This document shows positions 35,676-47,366 of a stretch of 64,000 nt of DNA, piece after piece. Each line of letters begins with the position of its first letter. The stretch's first letter is position 1. The notes below the pieces were generated by a model. That model was not told the origin of the DNA. It saw only the letters and a list, made by a program, of their open reading frames with translations, and did not search any database. This DNA comes from Siderastrea radians (taxonomy: Eukaryota; Cnidaria; Anthozoa; Scleractinia; Rhizangiidae), in contig OZ024887.1 of the NCBI GenBank assembly GCA_964017195.1, positions 897,501 through 961,500 on the forward strand, given 5' to 3'. The translations under genes were made by a program, and so were the position numbers.

Positions 35676-38600
35676 AAATTAAAGGTGGAGAACGAGATCG
35701 AAAAGGCCCATTTTTAAACGTCATTATTGATTTTCTCTTGGCAAATTAGGTGGCTTGTGTGGTAACTTTCTTGGGTACAGGGAATGAGTCAAGAAGAGAC
35801 TGAGACAATTCAGTGTGTGAGGAATTTCCAATACAAAGCCTGCCACAAAATTAAATAATGGGAAATGAAGATCACATATTTTCATTGCCCTTCAGTAACA
35901 AAAATGATTAAATAACTTATGCCATAAATTCAAATTAAACCTACATCACCAAGACTGTACTGTAGGAGGGTCAATTAGACGGTGTTACGTGTGGTATGTG
36001 AAATTTCATATTATATGGACCTCTTGAGATAACAGGAGGAGGGTCAACAAGAAGAGAGGCACAAATCTGTTTAAAATGTGTGGTGTTTAAAGAGGACCAC
36101 ATAAATCAAATGCAGTGGAAGCAGAGTGACTTGCAATAAAAATTATCAATGCTGAGCTGAGCTGCTTCCTTTTATTTGACGAAACATGTACACGAGGGAT
36201 TTATAAGTATTCCTATAGCTATCTCTGATTAACTAAAACGTCTTGTCTCGTCGTCAGTCAAGACAGTTCCGTTCATTGTTATCCCTTCAAACTCTATGGT
36301 GAACATCCAGTTTGAGAAACGTATTGCATGTGGTTTCCAAAAAAAACGGAAATGTAAACAAAACTCTGTAGCTCAGTTATGCGTTGCAGATCTTGGATGC
36401 TTTTAGGTAGTAGTGGACAGATGCATATAGCAATAGTTTTGTGGCCAAATATTGAAAACCTTCTTTATCTCGATCCTTAATCTTGAATTGCGATAATTGC
36501 TACTAGTAGAACTAATCCAACACTGGCAGAAGTTACATATATTAACGCGACATTCAAATGCTGCGGCTTTTCCGAGAAGCAGCTCTGTAATGCGGGTCGA
36601 ATCGAATTCTTACCGAGTCGAACACGGTTCAAATGAGTCCGCTTCTCTCCCTAATTCGTTTCCTTTTGAGAAATGACACACACATGCTGTCATTGTGCGA
36701 ATCCTGCCCTTGTAGCTTACAATCCTGGGCCCACGAGTCACTCCAAAGTAATTTCTCTTCTGGAAACCCTCTTGTCAGCCATAACACTCTTGTCTTCTGC
36801 GCGATTTGTGACGTCACAGCCTTGTAATGCGATCGTTTTGGCCGCGCACAAAATGGAGACACATTTCGGGTGCCAAATTCGAACTTTGCGGCTGGAAAAA
36901 TATCCCATGCAAATGGTTCTACTCAGCAAAACTTACATATTTAGACTGAGGGAGTCATAAACTATCATATTTAGGAGAAACATTTTTTAGTTCATAGGCA
37001 CTTTAAAATTCACCATCTTTCTTTATTTATTACCTATAGGGCACTTCAACATTGCTGATCCTAGCAGTATGCTGGACGCATGTCACCACAAACTCAGTAA
37101 GTATGACCTATGCTCGCCAGGAGTCTCCCAGTAGCTCAGTGGTTAGAGCGTCCGACCGATGTACGGAAGGTCATGGGTTCGATTCCCGACGGGGACTCAG
37201 ATTGTTTCTTTGTCCCACCCTCGCGACATGCTGAATATTCCATCTTTTCTTATTTATGTAACATTTAGTCGATCTTCCTGTTAAATCTCGATAATTTGCA
37301 TGTATTCTGTCATGTTACCTCACAATTTCAGAATAATAGAAAGAATTCCATTACCACGGTTCCTCGATACCTTATGCAGTTTCTGATTAGTGTTCCTTCA
37401 AGATCGCTCATATGTTCCAGGCTTGGCAGAATGATATATTCGGATTCCTTCCACTTTCCTTGCTTAATTTTGCTCTACGCAATCAAAATCTTTTAATTCG
37501 ACAGCCATTTTGCCTCTCGCCCTTGACTGCATGGCCAGCTAATGATTAGATTTCCCTTGCTTCAGTGATGATAATTGCTTTTTGTCTTTTTTGTCTAGCT
37601 GCTGGTCTCGTGTCGGCAAATCAGGAGGAAAGCAGCAAATTTCTCTTGGTTTCGGTTGTGGTTTCCATGGAATCGCTGTGCATGAGATTGGGCATGCGCT
37701 AGGTACTTGCTTGGTTAATTAACGGCGGTGCCTCCTGATGTAGTAGTAATTTTGTACGAGTTATCACCATGGGGAAAAAGCAGTTAAAAGCAAGTGATAT
37801 TGGAATCCAAAACAAAAAGGTTGTGGTTAACCACGCATTTTTTCACAGATAATTAATATAAGCAACCACAATTACAAGAAAGCTATAAAATACAGAACAA
37901 TGTATGGTATTTTCTCTCCAAATGTAAGCTTAATTATCTCTGAAAACTGTGTGGTTACCCCCAATTTTCTTTTTGGATTCCAGCAGCCCTTGCTTGCTTG
38001 CTTGCTAAGATCTAAGATCTGCTTTTCCCGCGCAAAAATACCTTTGTACTATTGGCTAAGGTCCTAAGGAAACCACGTTTTTTCAGACCCTCCAGGGATG
38101 CAGAGATCGTATGCGCAGTAACAAAAGAAGGCACCGTCCTCAAAAGGGCTACCTTTAACGATACGAGTAACACCGTTGCGGGTTTTTTTACGCACATTTC
38201 AAGATGAAGGCCGATAAACGTTTTAAGCAGGAAAAAAAAAACAATTGTTTAAATAATATAATAATTGGTTGCATTCAAACCAATTCCCTGCTGTTTCTCT
38301 AAATTTAACGAAATGTTAGTTTTTCTGAACTGGCCTTTTTAACGTGTACGTCGTGACGCCTTGTATTAATACGAACACTGGTCGTTTTCAAATAATAATT
38401 AACCAAATATTCGTCTAAATTGCGACCTATTGCTGAAGACAAACAGTAAAAAACAGAGCTTAATCTTGACTGCTTAACCCTTCGTGAACTTGAAAACGTT
38501 ATAGGTCGTTCAAGATAAAGAAAAACGCAAATGTCCACCATCTTGAAGAAGGAGTAAAAAATTTAGCCCGGTGAGAGTTCACCCCGGTAGTTGTACTGGA

Positions 38601-41088
38601 TCGAGACTAGGTAATTCCGGAACGAAAACTCGTACACGTATCATAAAGTCGTACCAGTTTCATGTAAATAACCCCTTAAAGATTACATTGTCATTTTTGG
38701 TTTCAACGATATGTCAAATCAAAATCCTCTGAAATTATCAGTTTATGAGTACGAAATTTAGAACCGAATAGGAATTTTAAAACGAAATCCCGCTAAATTA
38801 TGTCGCGCATTCTGCCCCGCAAATTTCAGGGGGCTTGTCTCTGCATGATTGGTCAGTCTAAACAATAACCAAACCCGTGCGCCCAGCCGTGAAGGTGGCG
38901 AGAATCGCAGGTGCATCGAGACACTCACGGCTGGAGACTGAGCCTAACTTCACCTGTGAACTGTGACTTCTCTGTCATTGTCCCCGAGTTTAAATGGCGT
39001 CTCGAACTCAACTGGTAAACGTATTTTTAGTAAACAGATATGTGTAATTTTAAACAACTTGTTAAGCGCTATTGGATAGCGATAGAAATAGCGCTATATA
39101 AATAAAGTATTATTATATTATTATATTATTTCCACGTTAATGTGTTGCGGACAATTCCAAACAAGACTTTCGTAACGCCCTCTTGCAGTTTATTAGAAAT
39201 GGAAACTCAGAGATCGTTTCTTCCCATATATGAAGGAACCGCTTCATTACTCGTCACCATCTTGCACTTTACAGAAAACGCTAGGAGTGTCCTTATGGTC
39301 TACTGGTTCATACTTAACGTCCGGTGTGACTTCTAACGTCAGGCGTTCACTCAACCCAAAGTCAGCTATTTTAACCTCTGACGTTAGCAGTTACGCCGGA
39401 CGTTAAGTATTATGCAACTTACCCCAGATCACGTGATCGGCATACCTGGAATAGGACACCAGTTCGAGTCGAAAGCTCAATCGTTTTAATTTTCGTGTAG
39501 TACCTTTCCAGTTATAATTGTCAAATATAGTTAAATAGAATCAATTTCATCTCCAAATAGGCACATCTTCCAAAAATCGCCCTACAAACAATGTCCTCTA
39601 CTTCAACATTAATTGTACTAAGTTATATACACAACGAGTTTTTGTGTTAGATGTTTTACTTACTTTTAACATATTGTTTGCAGCAGATTATTTTTAACAT
39701 AAACGAAAATGTGATATTTGAAAATGGCTTGCAACTAGAGATATCATAAAGTGACCTGATAAAGAGAACATACCGAAATCAGTCCTATAATTATTTCTAC
39801 AACTACACACTTGCCTTTCAGGTTTCTGGCATGAGCAGAGCCGACCAGACCGCGACAGCTACGTGGAGATAATATGGGACAACATTAAAGAGGGTAAGTC
39901 GAAACATAACAATAGAGTCTGGTAAGACTTGCTTGGCCCAAAGGAAAACCTTAAATTACGCCCAATATCCGTGTGCCTACCATCGCCGTCTCAATTCCTT
40001 GAAACGTCCTGCTCCCCAGTCTATCTTAACAGCATCTTAGCAGGCCGGGATTGATGGCAAAAGAGACGCAGATTACGTCCAACGATAGGCGGATCCTTGT
40101 TTATGTAGGCAGTCTTTGATCTAAGCATTATCATAAATTATCGAAAATTTTATAGTTAGCTTGGCAAGTGAAAACACGAAAAATTGAAAGAGACTGGCAC
40201 AATTAGTAGAAAAAATAGTAAATATGAGAGGAAGATGTTGAAAATTGAAGGAGATATTACTTTTTGAAAAAGGTCAAATTTACAACGTTTGTATGGCTGG
40301 GTGGCAACTCTTGCCACCCAGCCATACAAACGTCTGTAAATATTGCAAATTTTGAAAGCATCATTTGAAACCGGTTTGCATCAAACTTCGCATGTTAACT
40401 AAATGTCATATGCTCTTTCTAGTTATAATCTTTGTTTGTTTATCGGATGAATTTCAATTTTCAAGGTGTAAACAATGACGTCAGCAAGGATCCATCTATA
40501 AAGGGCTCATTAGATTAGTCTTTGAGGTTTCACCTGGGCAAGCTCCCAGCTGTTGAATCACAGCCAAGTTCTTTGTTTTAATCAAACAACAGTGAAACAA
40601 TCGCTTGCCTCAGTCCTCTGAGTGACTCTTGTTGTTCAACACTCAACTAATTTGCAAGTTCAACAACTATTAACTCAACTGGGTAAACGTTTGTCTATTT
40701 ACAATACAGATTATTAAAAAAATTGCTAGAAGATCCAAAAACTGTAAAAACCTTTGAGGAAATGTTATATAGGACTAGAAAAAAAGAACAAAAATAACTT
40801 GTGACTTTCAAGCTGCATTGAACTATTTATGTGATTGCTTCTCCATTCCTCTATAACAATGTAGATCAAAGACACAACTTCAGAAAATACAGCGTCTCAA
40901 GTATCGACAGCCTTGGTGTTCCGTACGACTACGGATCCATTATGCATTACGGAAAACGCGACTTTGCCAAGTTGCCTTGGCAAACTACCATAAGAGCCAG
41001 GAATGGCGCATCGATTGGACAAAGGCGCCATCTTAGCCCGTCAGATGTGAAACAAATGAACCTGTTTTATGAATGCAAAAAGAATTAA
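30500..41088 (+). CDS. Astacin-family metalloprotease A, six exons (5' end uncertain)
   Basis: A secreted zinc endopeptidase with signal peptide, short prodomain and one catalytic domain, and no CUB or ShK tail. The joined exons (82, 168, 121, 104, 72, 224 bp) give 771 bp without a stop, with phases 1-1-2-1-1. Visible landmarks: prodomain aspartate-switch FEGD, zinc site [12 protein letters not shown], Met-turn SIMHYG, and terminal CKKN before TAA. All donors are GT and acceptors AG. Cnidarian astacins of this short type include nematocyst-expressed proteins; whether this one is a venom, digestive or developmental enzyme cannot be told. Intron 3 (5.2 kb) contains a transposon and SINEs. Oddity: the first exon has no in-frame ATG, so either an upstream exon supplies it or the start was lost. 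Confidence 0.88.
31641..31808 (+). CDS. Astacin A exon 2 (prodomain and mature N-terminus)
   Basis: Acceptor TGCTTTTCAG, donor GTAAAT. Encodes [13 protein letters not shown], where the Asp can cap the zinc in the zymogen, then [20 protein letters not shown] at the start of the catalytic domain. Confidence 0.9.
32263..32383 (+). CDS. Astacin A exon 3 (N-lobe of catalytic domain)
   Basis: Acceptor TTTCCTGCAG, donor GTAAGA. Encodes [14 protein letters not shown] and YIEFTVKSG, the typical first conserved block with the first disulfide Cys. Confidence 0.92.
33050..33432 (-). mobile_element. tRNA-derived SINE, copy 1, with an abutting plus-strand tail
   Basis: The tRNA-like head lies at 33172-33246 (minus). 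It has A-box TAGCTCAGTGG and B-box GGTTCGATTCC, a 3' body with TCGCGACATGCTGAATATTCC, and an A/T-rich end. A plus-strand piece of the same tail (33366-33432) abuts it head to head. The acceptor stem needs two extra bases and the anticodon loop lacks U33, so this is a SINE, not a tRNA gene. Confidence 0.75.
33437..37002 (-). mobile_element. TTAA-type DNA transposon (Kolobok-like), copy 2, inverted
   Basis: 3566 bp, ends AGTGCC..GGCACT, flanked by TTAA at 33433-33436 and 37003-37006. It is the reverse complement of the 7666-11737 element over its whole length, including the AAT run (35601-35674) and the inner MITE (34811-34921). It lacks the nested helicase-fragment element and keeps one CTTGTACTG (on the minus strand) at that site. 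It lies in intron 3 of astacin A. No transposase frame. Confidence 0.85.
34811..34921 (-). mobile_element. Palindromic MITE inside copy 2
   Basis: Same family as 10258-10368, at the matching position, inverted with its host element. Confidence 0.7.
37007..37255 (+). mobile_element. tRNA-derived SINE, copy 2
   Basis: Plus-strand copy of the SINE at 33050-33432. The tRNA-like head is at 37122-37197 with intact B-box GGTTCGATTCC, followed by a CCTCGCGACATGCTGAATA body. Its left end abuts transposon copy 2. Confidence 0.75.
37599..37702 (+). CDS. Astacin A exon 4 (zinc site)
   Basis: Acceptor TTTTTTGTCTAG, donor GTACTT. Encodes [18 protein letters not shown] and then [12 protein letters not shown], with two zinc-binding His and the catalytic Glu. 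Confidence 0.93.
39062..39130 (+). repeat. Probable LINE 3' tail
   Basis: AGCGCTATATAAATAAAG followed by an ATT-rich run is the usual 3' end of CR1/L2-type LINE fragments. The body upstream is too decayed to read. Confidence 0.4.
39311..39411 (+). repeat. Fold-back MITE-like repeat
   Basis: Arms of about 32 bp (39311-39342 and 39380-39411) starting TACTTAACGTCCGG are inverted copies with about four mismatches. It lies in intron 4 of astacin A. Confidence 0.6.
39822..39893 (+). CDS. Astacin A exon 5 (third zinc ligand)
   Basis: Acceptor TTGCCTTTCAG, donor GTAAGT, 72 bp as in genes B and C. Encodes [19 protein letters not shown], giving the third zinc His. Confidence 0.93.
40279..40340 (+). 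repeat. Near-perfect hairpin in astacin A intron 5
   Basis: Arms ACGTTTGTATGGCTGGGTGG.. and complement are separated by only 4-5 bp. A decayed relative lies near 44303-44353. Confidence 0.75.
40865..41088 (+). CDS. Astacin A exon 6 (Met-turn and C-terminus)
   Basis: Acceptor ACAATGTAG. Encodes [16 protein letters not shown] (Met-turn Met and the Tyr that flips to cap the zinc) and a final Cys before TAA. AATAAA begins two bases after the stop (41090-41095). Confidence 0.93.
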
Positions 41089-41089
41089 A

Positions 41090-41095
41090 AATAAA
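41090..41095 (+). terminator. Polyadenylation signal, astacin A
   Basis: AATAAA directly after the stop codon implies a very short 3' UTR. Other A-rich runs are near. Confidence 0.45.
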
Positions 41096-42560
41096 ACAAA
41101 AATATCAATCAATCATGTTTTCTCAATGAGCTGGTTTATTCCTTTCACTTTATATTACTTTACTTTGAGTGAAATTAGTTCACTTTCATTTGAAAAGTGT
41201 AGTAAGCGAAGTTCCTCAACTTGAGTGGAACACATCTCCTTCCGCACAGCTTGTGGATGCTCTAACCATGGAAAGGTGTTGGACACACGTCCTCCAAACT
41301 TGCAGGTCCAGGTCGTTTGTCGATCGCATTGTCATGTTGTCGAAACATCATGTGTGATGAAATTATATAAGATAATATATTACTATAAAGAGAAAAAATA
41401 AGATGCTCAGCGTGGACCTTGGTTATTGTCCAATCTCATATCCTACCATCCAATCATCTGATTCCGTACTGAACACGAGCAATAAGAGAAACTGAAAAAA
41501 GTGTGCTGAGAGTTTTTAATGGTACAGTATATGTAACGTCTTCCGAACATTTCTTTTTACTATCGCAATCCAGAGGTCTCTTGATTCCATGCGTTTCAGA
41601 CGACGTTATTTTGCAATAATGTAGTCTCAAAATGCTGGCGCAATGCGCGCGCATTTGTGTTCCAGTTTTAACCCGGGAAAGGAAGTGGGTGATCACGTTA
41701 TTCTAATATTTTGTCCATCTCCGTCGTTTTGAAAAAAAAAATATGTTAACGCACTGAAAGAGTTTATTTTTCCTTAGGTTATTCCGGGTTGAAAAGCGGC
41801 GAATTCAAACATTTTTATAAGAGGATAGTTGTTGGCAACGGTCCAGTGGTGTTTGTTCTAAGTTGGTAAACCAGCTTTCCAGAGTGGTTCTTTGATAGTA
41901 GTCCGTAATGTAGGGAACACATTTAGCAGAGTCCCAGTCGATTCTGCGGTTTGTTTTTAAGGGGTTTCAGCAATGTGACTGCTGATATCACCATTTCTGG
42001 TCGCTCGTTTGTGTTCAGTCGGTCGTATGTTCAAATTTCTGTCGGTCTCGCCATTTTAAGTGGCCTGGCTGTCGCAGCATTTGTTCTTATAAACATCTCC
42101 CTGTCTGTCGCTCGGTTCGTCTTTGTCCTTATTGTTCGTCAGTAGTTGTCGCAATTAAAGTAGTGAGAGGTTTGTGAGCAACGCAGATGTTGTAGGGTTG
42201 TAGGATCTGTGGGATAGTTTCAGAAGTCCCTTTGATATAAGGTAGGTAGGTGTCGAGTTAGTGTTGGTAATTAGTGTCGTTAGCGTCCCAACTGAAATTG
42301 TTGTTGTTGAAAACGTTGTCTAAGTACTTTATCTCGTCCGTTAAGCTGTCAGGTGAGTCATAAACTAGTTGCGCGCGACTTGTCAAATTCCGTATAGTCA
42401 AGCATTTGCAAAACCAAAACTGTTTTCCTAAGTAAGTATCGCGCGTGCAAATCCTCACGACAAGTAACAATTTATATTTTGATCGACCAAAACTGTTTTT
42501 TTTTTCGCAAAAAAAGAAAGAGAGAGAGAGAGACATGAGTCATGCACGACAAAAAAAAAA

Positions 42561-43065
42561 CTAAATTCGATTCTGAGATGACATTGCGGCTCTATAGGGA
42601 CAGCGTTGGGATAATATATTTTCTCCCAACTGCCCATCACTACTGTCCCTACCTAAGGTGAATAGCACCAAATATGGCCTAAAGTGTTTTAGTTACTGCA
42701 CCGCGAAACACTGGAACGCACTACCTGACGAGATACGGACATTGGCTGGAACCAAGGATATTGTTAGCAAGGTTCGAAGTTTAACGTTTTAAATTTTAGG
42801 ATTTTCATAACTTCAATTAAGGAAACTTTTAATTTTTATAAACTTTTAACACATATATTTATATCATATCTAATAATATCATCACCACAGCAGTTAGTAA
42901 TATGAATTTTATATTTTAATTTATTTTGATCTTAATTTTTAACTTAACATTAGTCATCGAATATCTGTAAACTAGCCGTATGGGTAAGTATATTACCACG
43001 TTAAATAAAGAGTCCTATGTTCTATGTCCTATAAAGTCGTAATGTCGTCTCAAAATCGAATTTAG
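42561..43065 (+). mobile_element. Repeat with 38-bp inverted ends around a LINE 3' fragment
   Basis: The ends 42561-42598 and 43028-43065 are inverted copies (CTAAATTCGATT.TGAGA; about five mismatches in 38 bp). The inside carries the last codons of a LINE ORF2. No clear target-site duplication. Confidence 0.6.
42658..42792 (+). pseudogene. LINE ORF2 C-terminal fragment
   Basis: Reads YGLKCFSYCTAKHWNALPDE then a short helix and TAA. This is the conserved tail of CR1/L2/RTE-like LINE reverse transcriptases. It is 5'-truncated; no RT core is present. Confidence 0.65.
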
Positions 43066-45239
43066 TTTATATTTTTTTATAGTCAAATTCATGGGCTGAG
43101 AACAAAGCAAACTTACAAACAACTTGGATGATTTTCTGCCAGCTGCAGATGTATGGTGCAAAGTAGAAAATGCCAGTTTTGTCAGACAGGTGTTTTTTTA
43201 ACTATCTTCCAATAACTATAAATTGTTAGATCACTAGTGTTATTTTGTTGGAATTGTTGACTACTTTTTGCTCAATTTTTGGATATTCTGACCTCCTGTA
43301 ATACAAAGATGGCTGAACACTGGCATGGGTAACCGTGCCAAAACGTCATCAGCTTATGCTGTGCACAACAAATAAAGAGACATCTCTGGAGGCACAATAA
43401 TTATACTCCCTAAGTTTCAGTGTCGTAGCTTTAATAATAGGGTACTTTAGATTTGAGTTCGAGTACGGGTTTTCAATTCCAGTTTGCAGGCTTTACATTT
43501 ACATCACATCCCAATCTCATTTATGAAGTGTCCTTCTTTACTGGTAAACAATACGAAGGAGTGAGGTCTCTGTAAACGTCACTGGTCGGTATGACCTTCA
43601 GTACGTACGTTTCCCGACTAGCTCGGTCACCCTTCCAGATCCCAACATATTCCCAGCGAGTCAATGGTAGTGGTAGTTCATTTTCAGTATGGCCTGAGAA
43701 GAGCGTTTCTGGAAGTTCTTTATTCTTAAATGCAATTTTTCTTTATATATATTTGTTTCCGTCTGTCTCCGTTGGGAGAGAACTATTCCAGCATATTGCA
43801 GCATCAAAGCTTCGAATCTCGTTCAATGCCATATTTCGCAGACTTTCTTTTCGCAACGCTTAATTTGCATATATAACTGTTAGTGTATTCTGTGTATTAA
43901 ATCTTTGTAAGCAAGTATATTAGTGTAGTTGGTTGGTTTGTCAGAAATCACAACGAAAAGCTCGCATGATCTACTGTTTTTGCTTATTTATTAGACATAA
44001 ACAAAGACAATTTTTTGCGTGTAAAAATATAAGAAATACCAGTTCAATAAATATTAGTAATAATAATAATACATAGTACATTCACAGTAAGGGATTGAAA
44101 AAGTGGACCTCGGTGGGGCGGGGGGGGGAACATCCCGAATGATCGAGTGTACCTCCCATCGTGCCTATTCAGGACAAATTTATCAAAAATTAAATCTCGT
44201 CAGTCTAGTAACCTTGTCGATAAGAAAGGAATAGCGACCATGCAATCCAGTAAACTGAGCCAAATAGGATTCGTTGAAAATCGAAGAATATAATTCCTGG
44301 CAGACGTTTGTGTTGGCTGCGTGGCATTAGGAATTGCCACTCAGCTATGCACATGCCTATTTCCAATGAAACCTGGCTGCATAACTAAATTATTTTAGCT
44401 TTTTTAGTTTCTTTTTCAGATAAGCTCCTCAAAGTTAACGGTAAAGTCAGTCAAAACCGCCCTCAATACTGAACGCACAATAAATAAATAATATTAAATC
44501 TATTTGGCCACTACAGCGATCGTGCAACAAAGTTGCAATCAACAATCTCGAATCAGGGGGACGGTGAATTCAACTGACGTGTTATAGGGGTCGTTGACTA
44601 GTAGTAAAGACAAACAGACCAAAATTGCAATGTTTTTACCCAATGTTTATTCATTCATTTCAGAGGCGTTTTGTGTCATGCATCTCCCGCAGATCACTTT
44701 GATGTCACACACCTGCATAAGGTAAATAAAATGCAATAGTTTAATTTTAGGGTGGCAAAGCTCATCAAGGTAACTGAAGAACATGCAAGTCATATTGCCT
44801 CTCTTGTGACAGAGACGCGGAAATAGGATTACACAAAAGAAGTTTTGTGTGTCTGTAATAAAAGGAGCCACCAAAAGTAGTGTTTGTGTTTATTGTCGGT
44901 TCAACCTTGAAAGCCATATTTGTCAATTCATTTGTAACACCTAAAGCAGGGTTGCAAAGTTTTCTTAGTTTTGCCTTTACTTAGCACGATGTTAATTGCT
45001 ATATTGAGATTGTTTTGGAAAGGAAATGCGATCTCGGGATATGACATCACTTCAACTGTACGAACCACGCTTTCAATTAACCACAATGTTCGTAAGATTA
45101 TATGTTCCTTGGGGCTCTCAGTAGACTTCATTTTTAAGCAAAAACACACAAAACAACGAGTGAATGAACAAAAATTAGTGTAGTCACAAGACGGTGACTT
45201 CACATCGCATACTCTTAGGCAAAGAATGCCCTTACAACT

Positions 45240-45463
45240 TCACTTCTTATTGCAGTTGTAAAGCAGGTTGATCTGTTTGACATCCAATGGGCTAAGACGT
45301 CTCCGCTGACCAATTCTTACACCTGACTTTTTGGGTCTGATGGAAACCAGCCAAGGCCACTTGGCAAGTTCGTGTTTTCCGTAATGCAGTATAGATCCGT
45401 AGTCATACGGGACTCCCAGACTGTCGGTCAGGCTTGTCCTCTTTCCAAATTGAGAGTGGTTTT
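45240..45463 (-). CDS. Astacin B exon 6 (Met-turn and C-terminus)
   Basis: Acceptor CGAAAATTTAG. Encodes [20 protein letters not shown] and ends YNCNKK before TGA. Leu replaces the Met-turn Met. Confidence 0.92.
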
Positions 45464-45548
45464 CTAAATTTTCGACAACAAAAAGCAAACATTCAATATA
45501 CTGTGAGTTGCTTGCTTATCAGAATTCTTTGCCAATCTAAATTATGGA

Positions 45549-45953
45549 CCCGGGGGGAGGAGCTACTTCCTGCAGAGGGCTATACGGGTAGGCTCCGCCC
45601 GAAAGGGGTGCCATTTTTAAGCTCGCAGTATTCTAAAAGGTAGGGGAAATTTCCACTTTAGTCTATGAAATGGTCACTAAATCAGCTGCAAAGTTGAAGA
45701 ACCTTAAGCCGATGCCAAATCTTGGTAGAAATGACCCCACGAACTATATAAAAGCTTGCACCCTGAAGCAACTGAACCAGAACGAATAAAAACCTGGTAA
45801 AAACGTGGCGTTTATAGCAAATTTTATTATGTTGGCTTGTCGTTGAGGTATAAGCCGGGGGTGCAATTTTGCTATAGGCACATGAAAGGGGTGCCATTCG
45901 AACCTCCGGGCGGAGCCTCCGTGTATAAAACTTTATTGAGACTCCCCGGTTTT
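45549..45953 (+). repeat. Dispersed GC-edged repeat, copy 2
   Basis: Same order of landmarks as 7140-7504 (CTATACGGGTAGGCTCCGCC near the left; ACTTTATTGAGACTCCCC on the right). Its two ends are partly inverted (AGGCTCCGCCCG / CGGGCGGAGCCT). It lies in intron 5 of astacin B. Confidence 0.5.
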
Positions 45954-46673
45954 TGAACATAAAATGAACTTAATAAATAATATTAACAAGCTCTTCGTGT
46001 GGTATTTTGTTTTAAACTTTTTTTGCTTTTGCATTCTCGACTATCCCTTTCCAGTTGAGGGACTGCCTTTTTTGGCAATAGTTTCCAAATTTGGCACAAA
46101 ACGTATGTTCAGAATTCCTTTGTTAAGGGGCACCCTAAAATTTTGTTACGTGTGATCAAACTTTAGGAAGCGAGTTATTTTACTATGATAACCTTCAGAG
46201 TGATTTTACTTAACTACGTGAAGGCACCATTACGCCCTTATGCAAAGGAACAACTCAATATCTATCTCAGTTGACGTAGAGTGATTTCACAAAGAAATGA
46301 AACGACCGTTTAATATCAAGCAGGGAAGAGATATATATGGTTCGAAGCAAAGTGTTATTGTATCGAATATTTTTTTATTATTCGTCATTTTACCATATAA
46401 GGGCAAGAGAACGCGCAAAATATGTCAGTGTATTACACTGTACTGACAATCCGCGTTTGACCGTTTTTTTTTTCTGAAGGAGGACGAAGCAAAAACGAAA
46501 TGCAGTGGAATACTAAACCTCTTATTTCGTGGATAGTAAGCGCCGACTCATTGCTCGCATAGTCGCGCGTATTATCTACCAAAACACCGAACAAGGTGCA
46601 TCTAATCAACAGCAACTGTGGCACAAATAAATATAGTTTGCATAGTTCTTTATACTTTGTTGAAATATCTCAC

Positions 46674-46745
46674 CTTCATCAATGTTATCCCAAATAATTT
46701 CCACATAATCATCGCGGTCAGGGCGACTTTGTTCATGATAGAGTC
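46674..46745 (-). CDS. Astacin B exon 5 (third zinc ligand)
   Basis: 72 bp; acceptor CTTTATAG, donor GTGAGA. Encodes [20 protein letters not shown]. Confidence 0.92.
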
Positions 46746-47259
46746 CTATAAAGAAGACGACATTTGCATGACAACAAGCAATCCTAAGCGCCCGAAATGC
46801 TTGAGATCCGGCATAAATACACAACATAAAAGCGGCATAAATAGACCGTTTTCTCGAGATGGTGGAGTATAGATTTAACTTTTTTGAAAATTCACAATAT
46901 TTGTAACAGTTTTCAACCAAGTCTTCACCAGGAAGTTCATTTGCTGTTTTAATCGAAATATAGGTTCCTTAGGTATTCGTCGTGAATTTTACATTTTTAT
47001 TTGACTGTGTTTTGATTTTTGATGGTTTTAGATACCTTTAAAGCATTTAATTTGTGACTTTTTGGATTGAAAAATAGAGAAATCCCAAACAGTGGATGAA
47101 ATGGTGGGTGTTCAATTCACAAAAGAATTAACCGGCGTCATGTGACATACTTGTCGAGTTCTGGAAATACTTCAAGCTTTTTCAAACAATAAATATCGTA
47201 AATAAGAATCGAGAAATTTCTGGAGTGACGAGAAGTCAACCATTATTAATAATGCTTAC

Positions 47260-47366
47260 CGATAGCATGTCCGATCTCATGAACAGCGATGCCGTGTCCT
47301 ATGCAGCCCCACCCCAGTGACAACTGTTGCTTTCCAGACAACATACCAACACCACGGGAATAACAT
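47260..47366 (-). CDS. Astacin B exon 4 (zinc site)
   Basis: Acceptor TTTTTCTACAG, donor GTAAGC. Encodes CYSRGVGMLSGKQQLSLGWG and then [12 protein letters not shown]. Confidence 0.92.

Larger units (their letters stand above)
41096..45239. other. Interval between the convergent astacin genes A and B
   Basis: No host gene recognised. Contains the TIR-flanked LINE fragment at 42561-43065, a decayed hairpin near 44303 and short AAT runs. Confidence 0.5.

Noticed and set aside
36629..36960. Overlapping ORFs on both strands near 36.7 kb (and 7.8 kb)
   Set aside because: Mirror translations of the sub-terminal region of the TTAA transposon; no domain and frames not conserved between copies.
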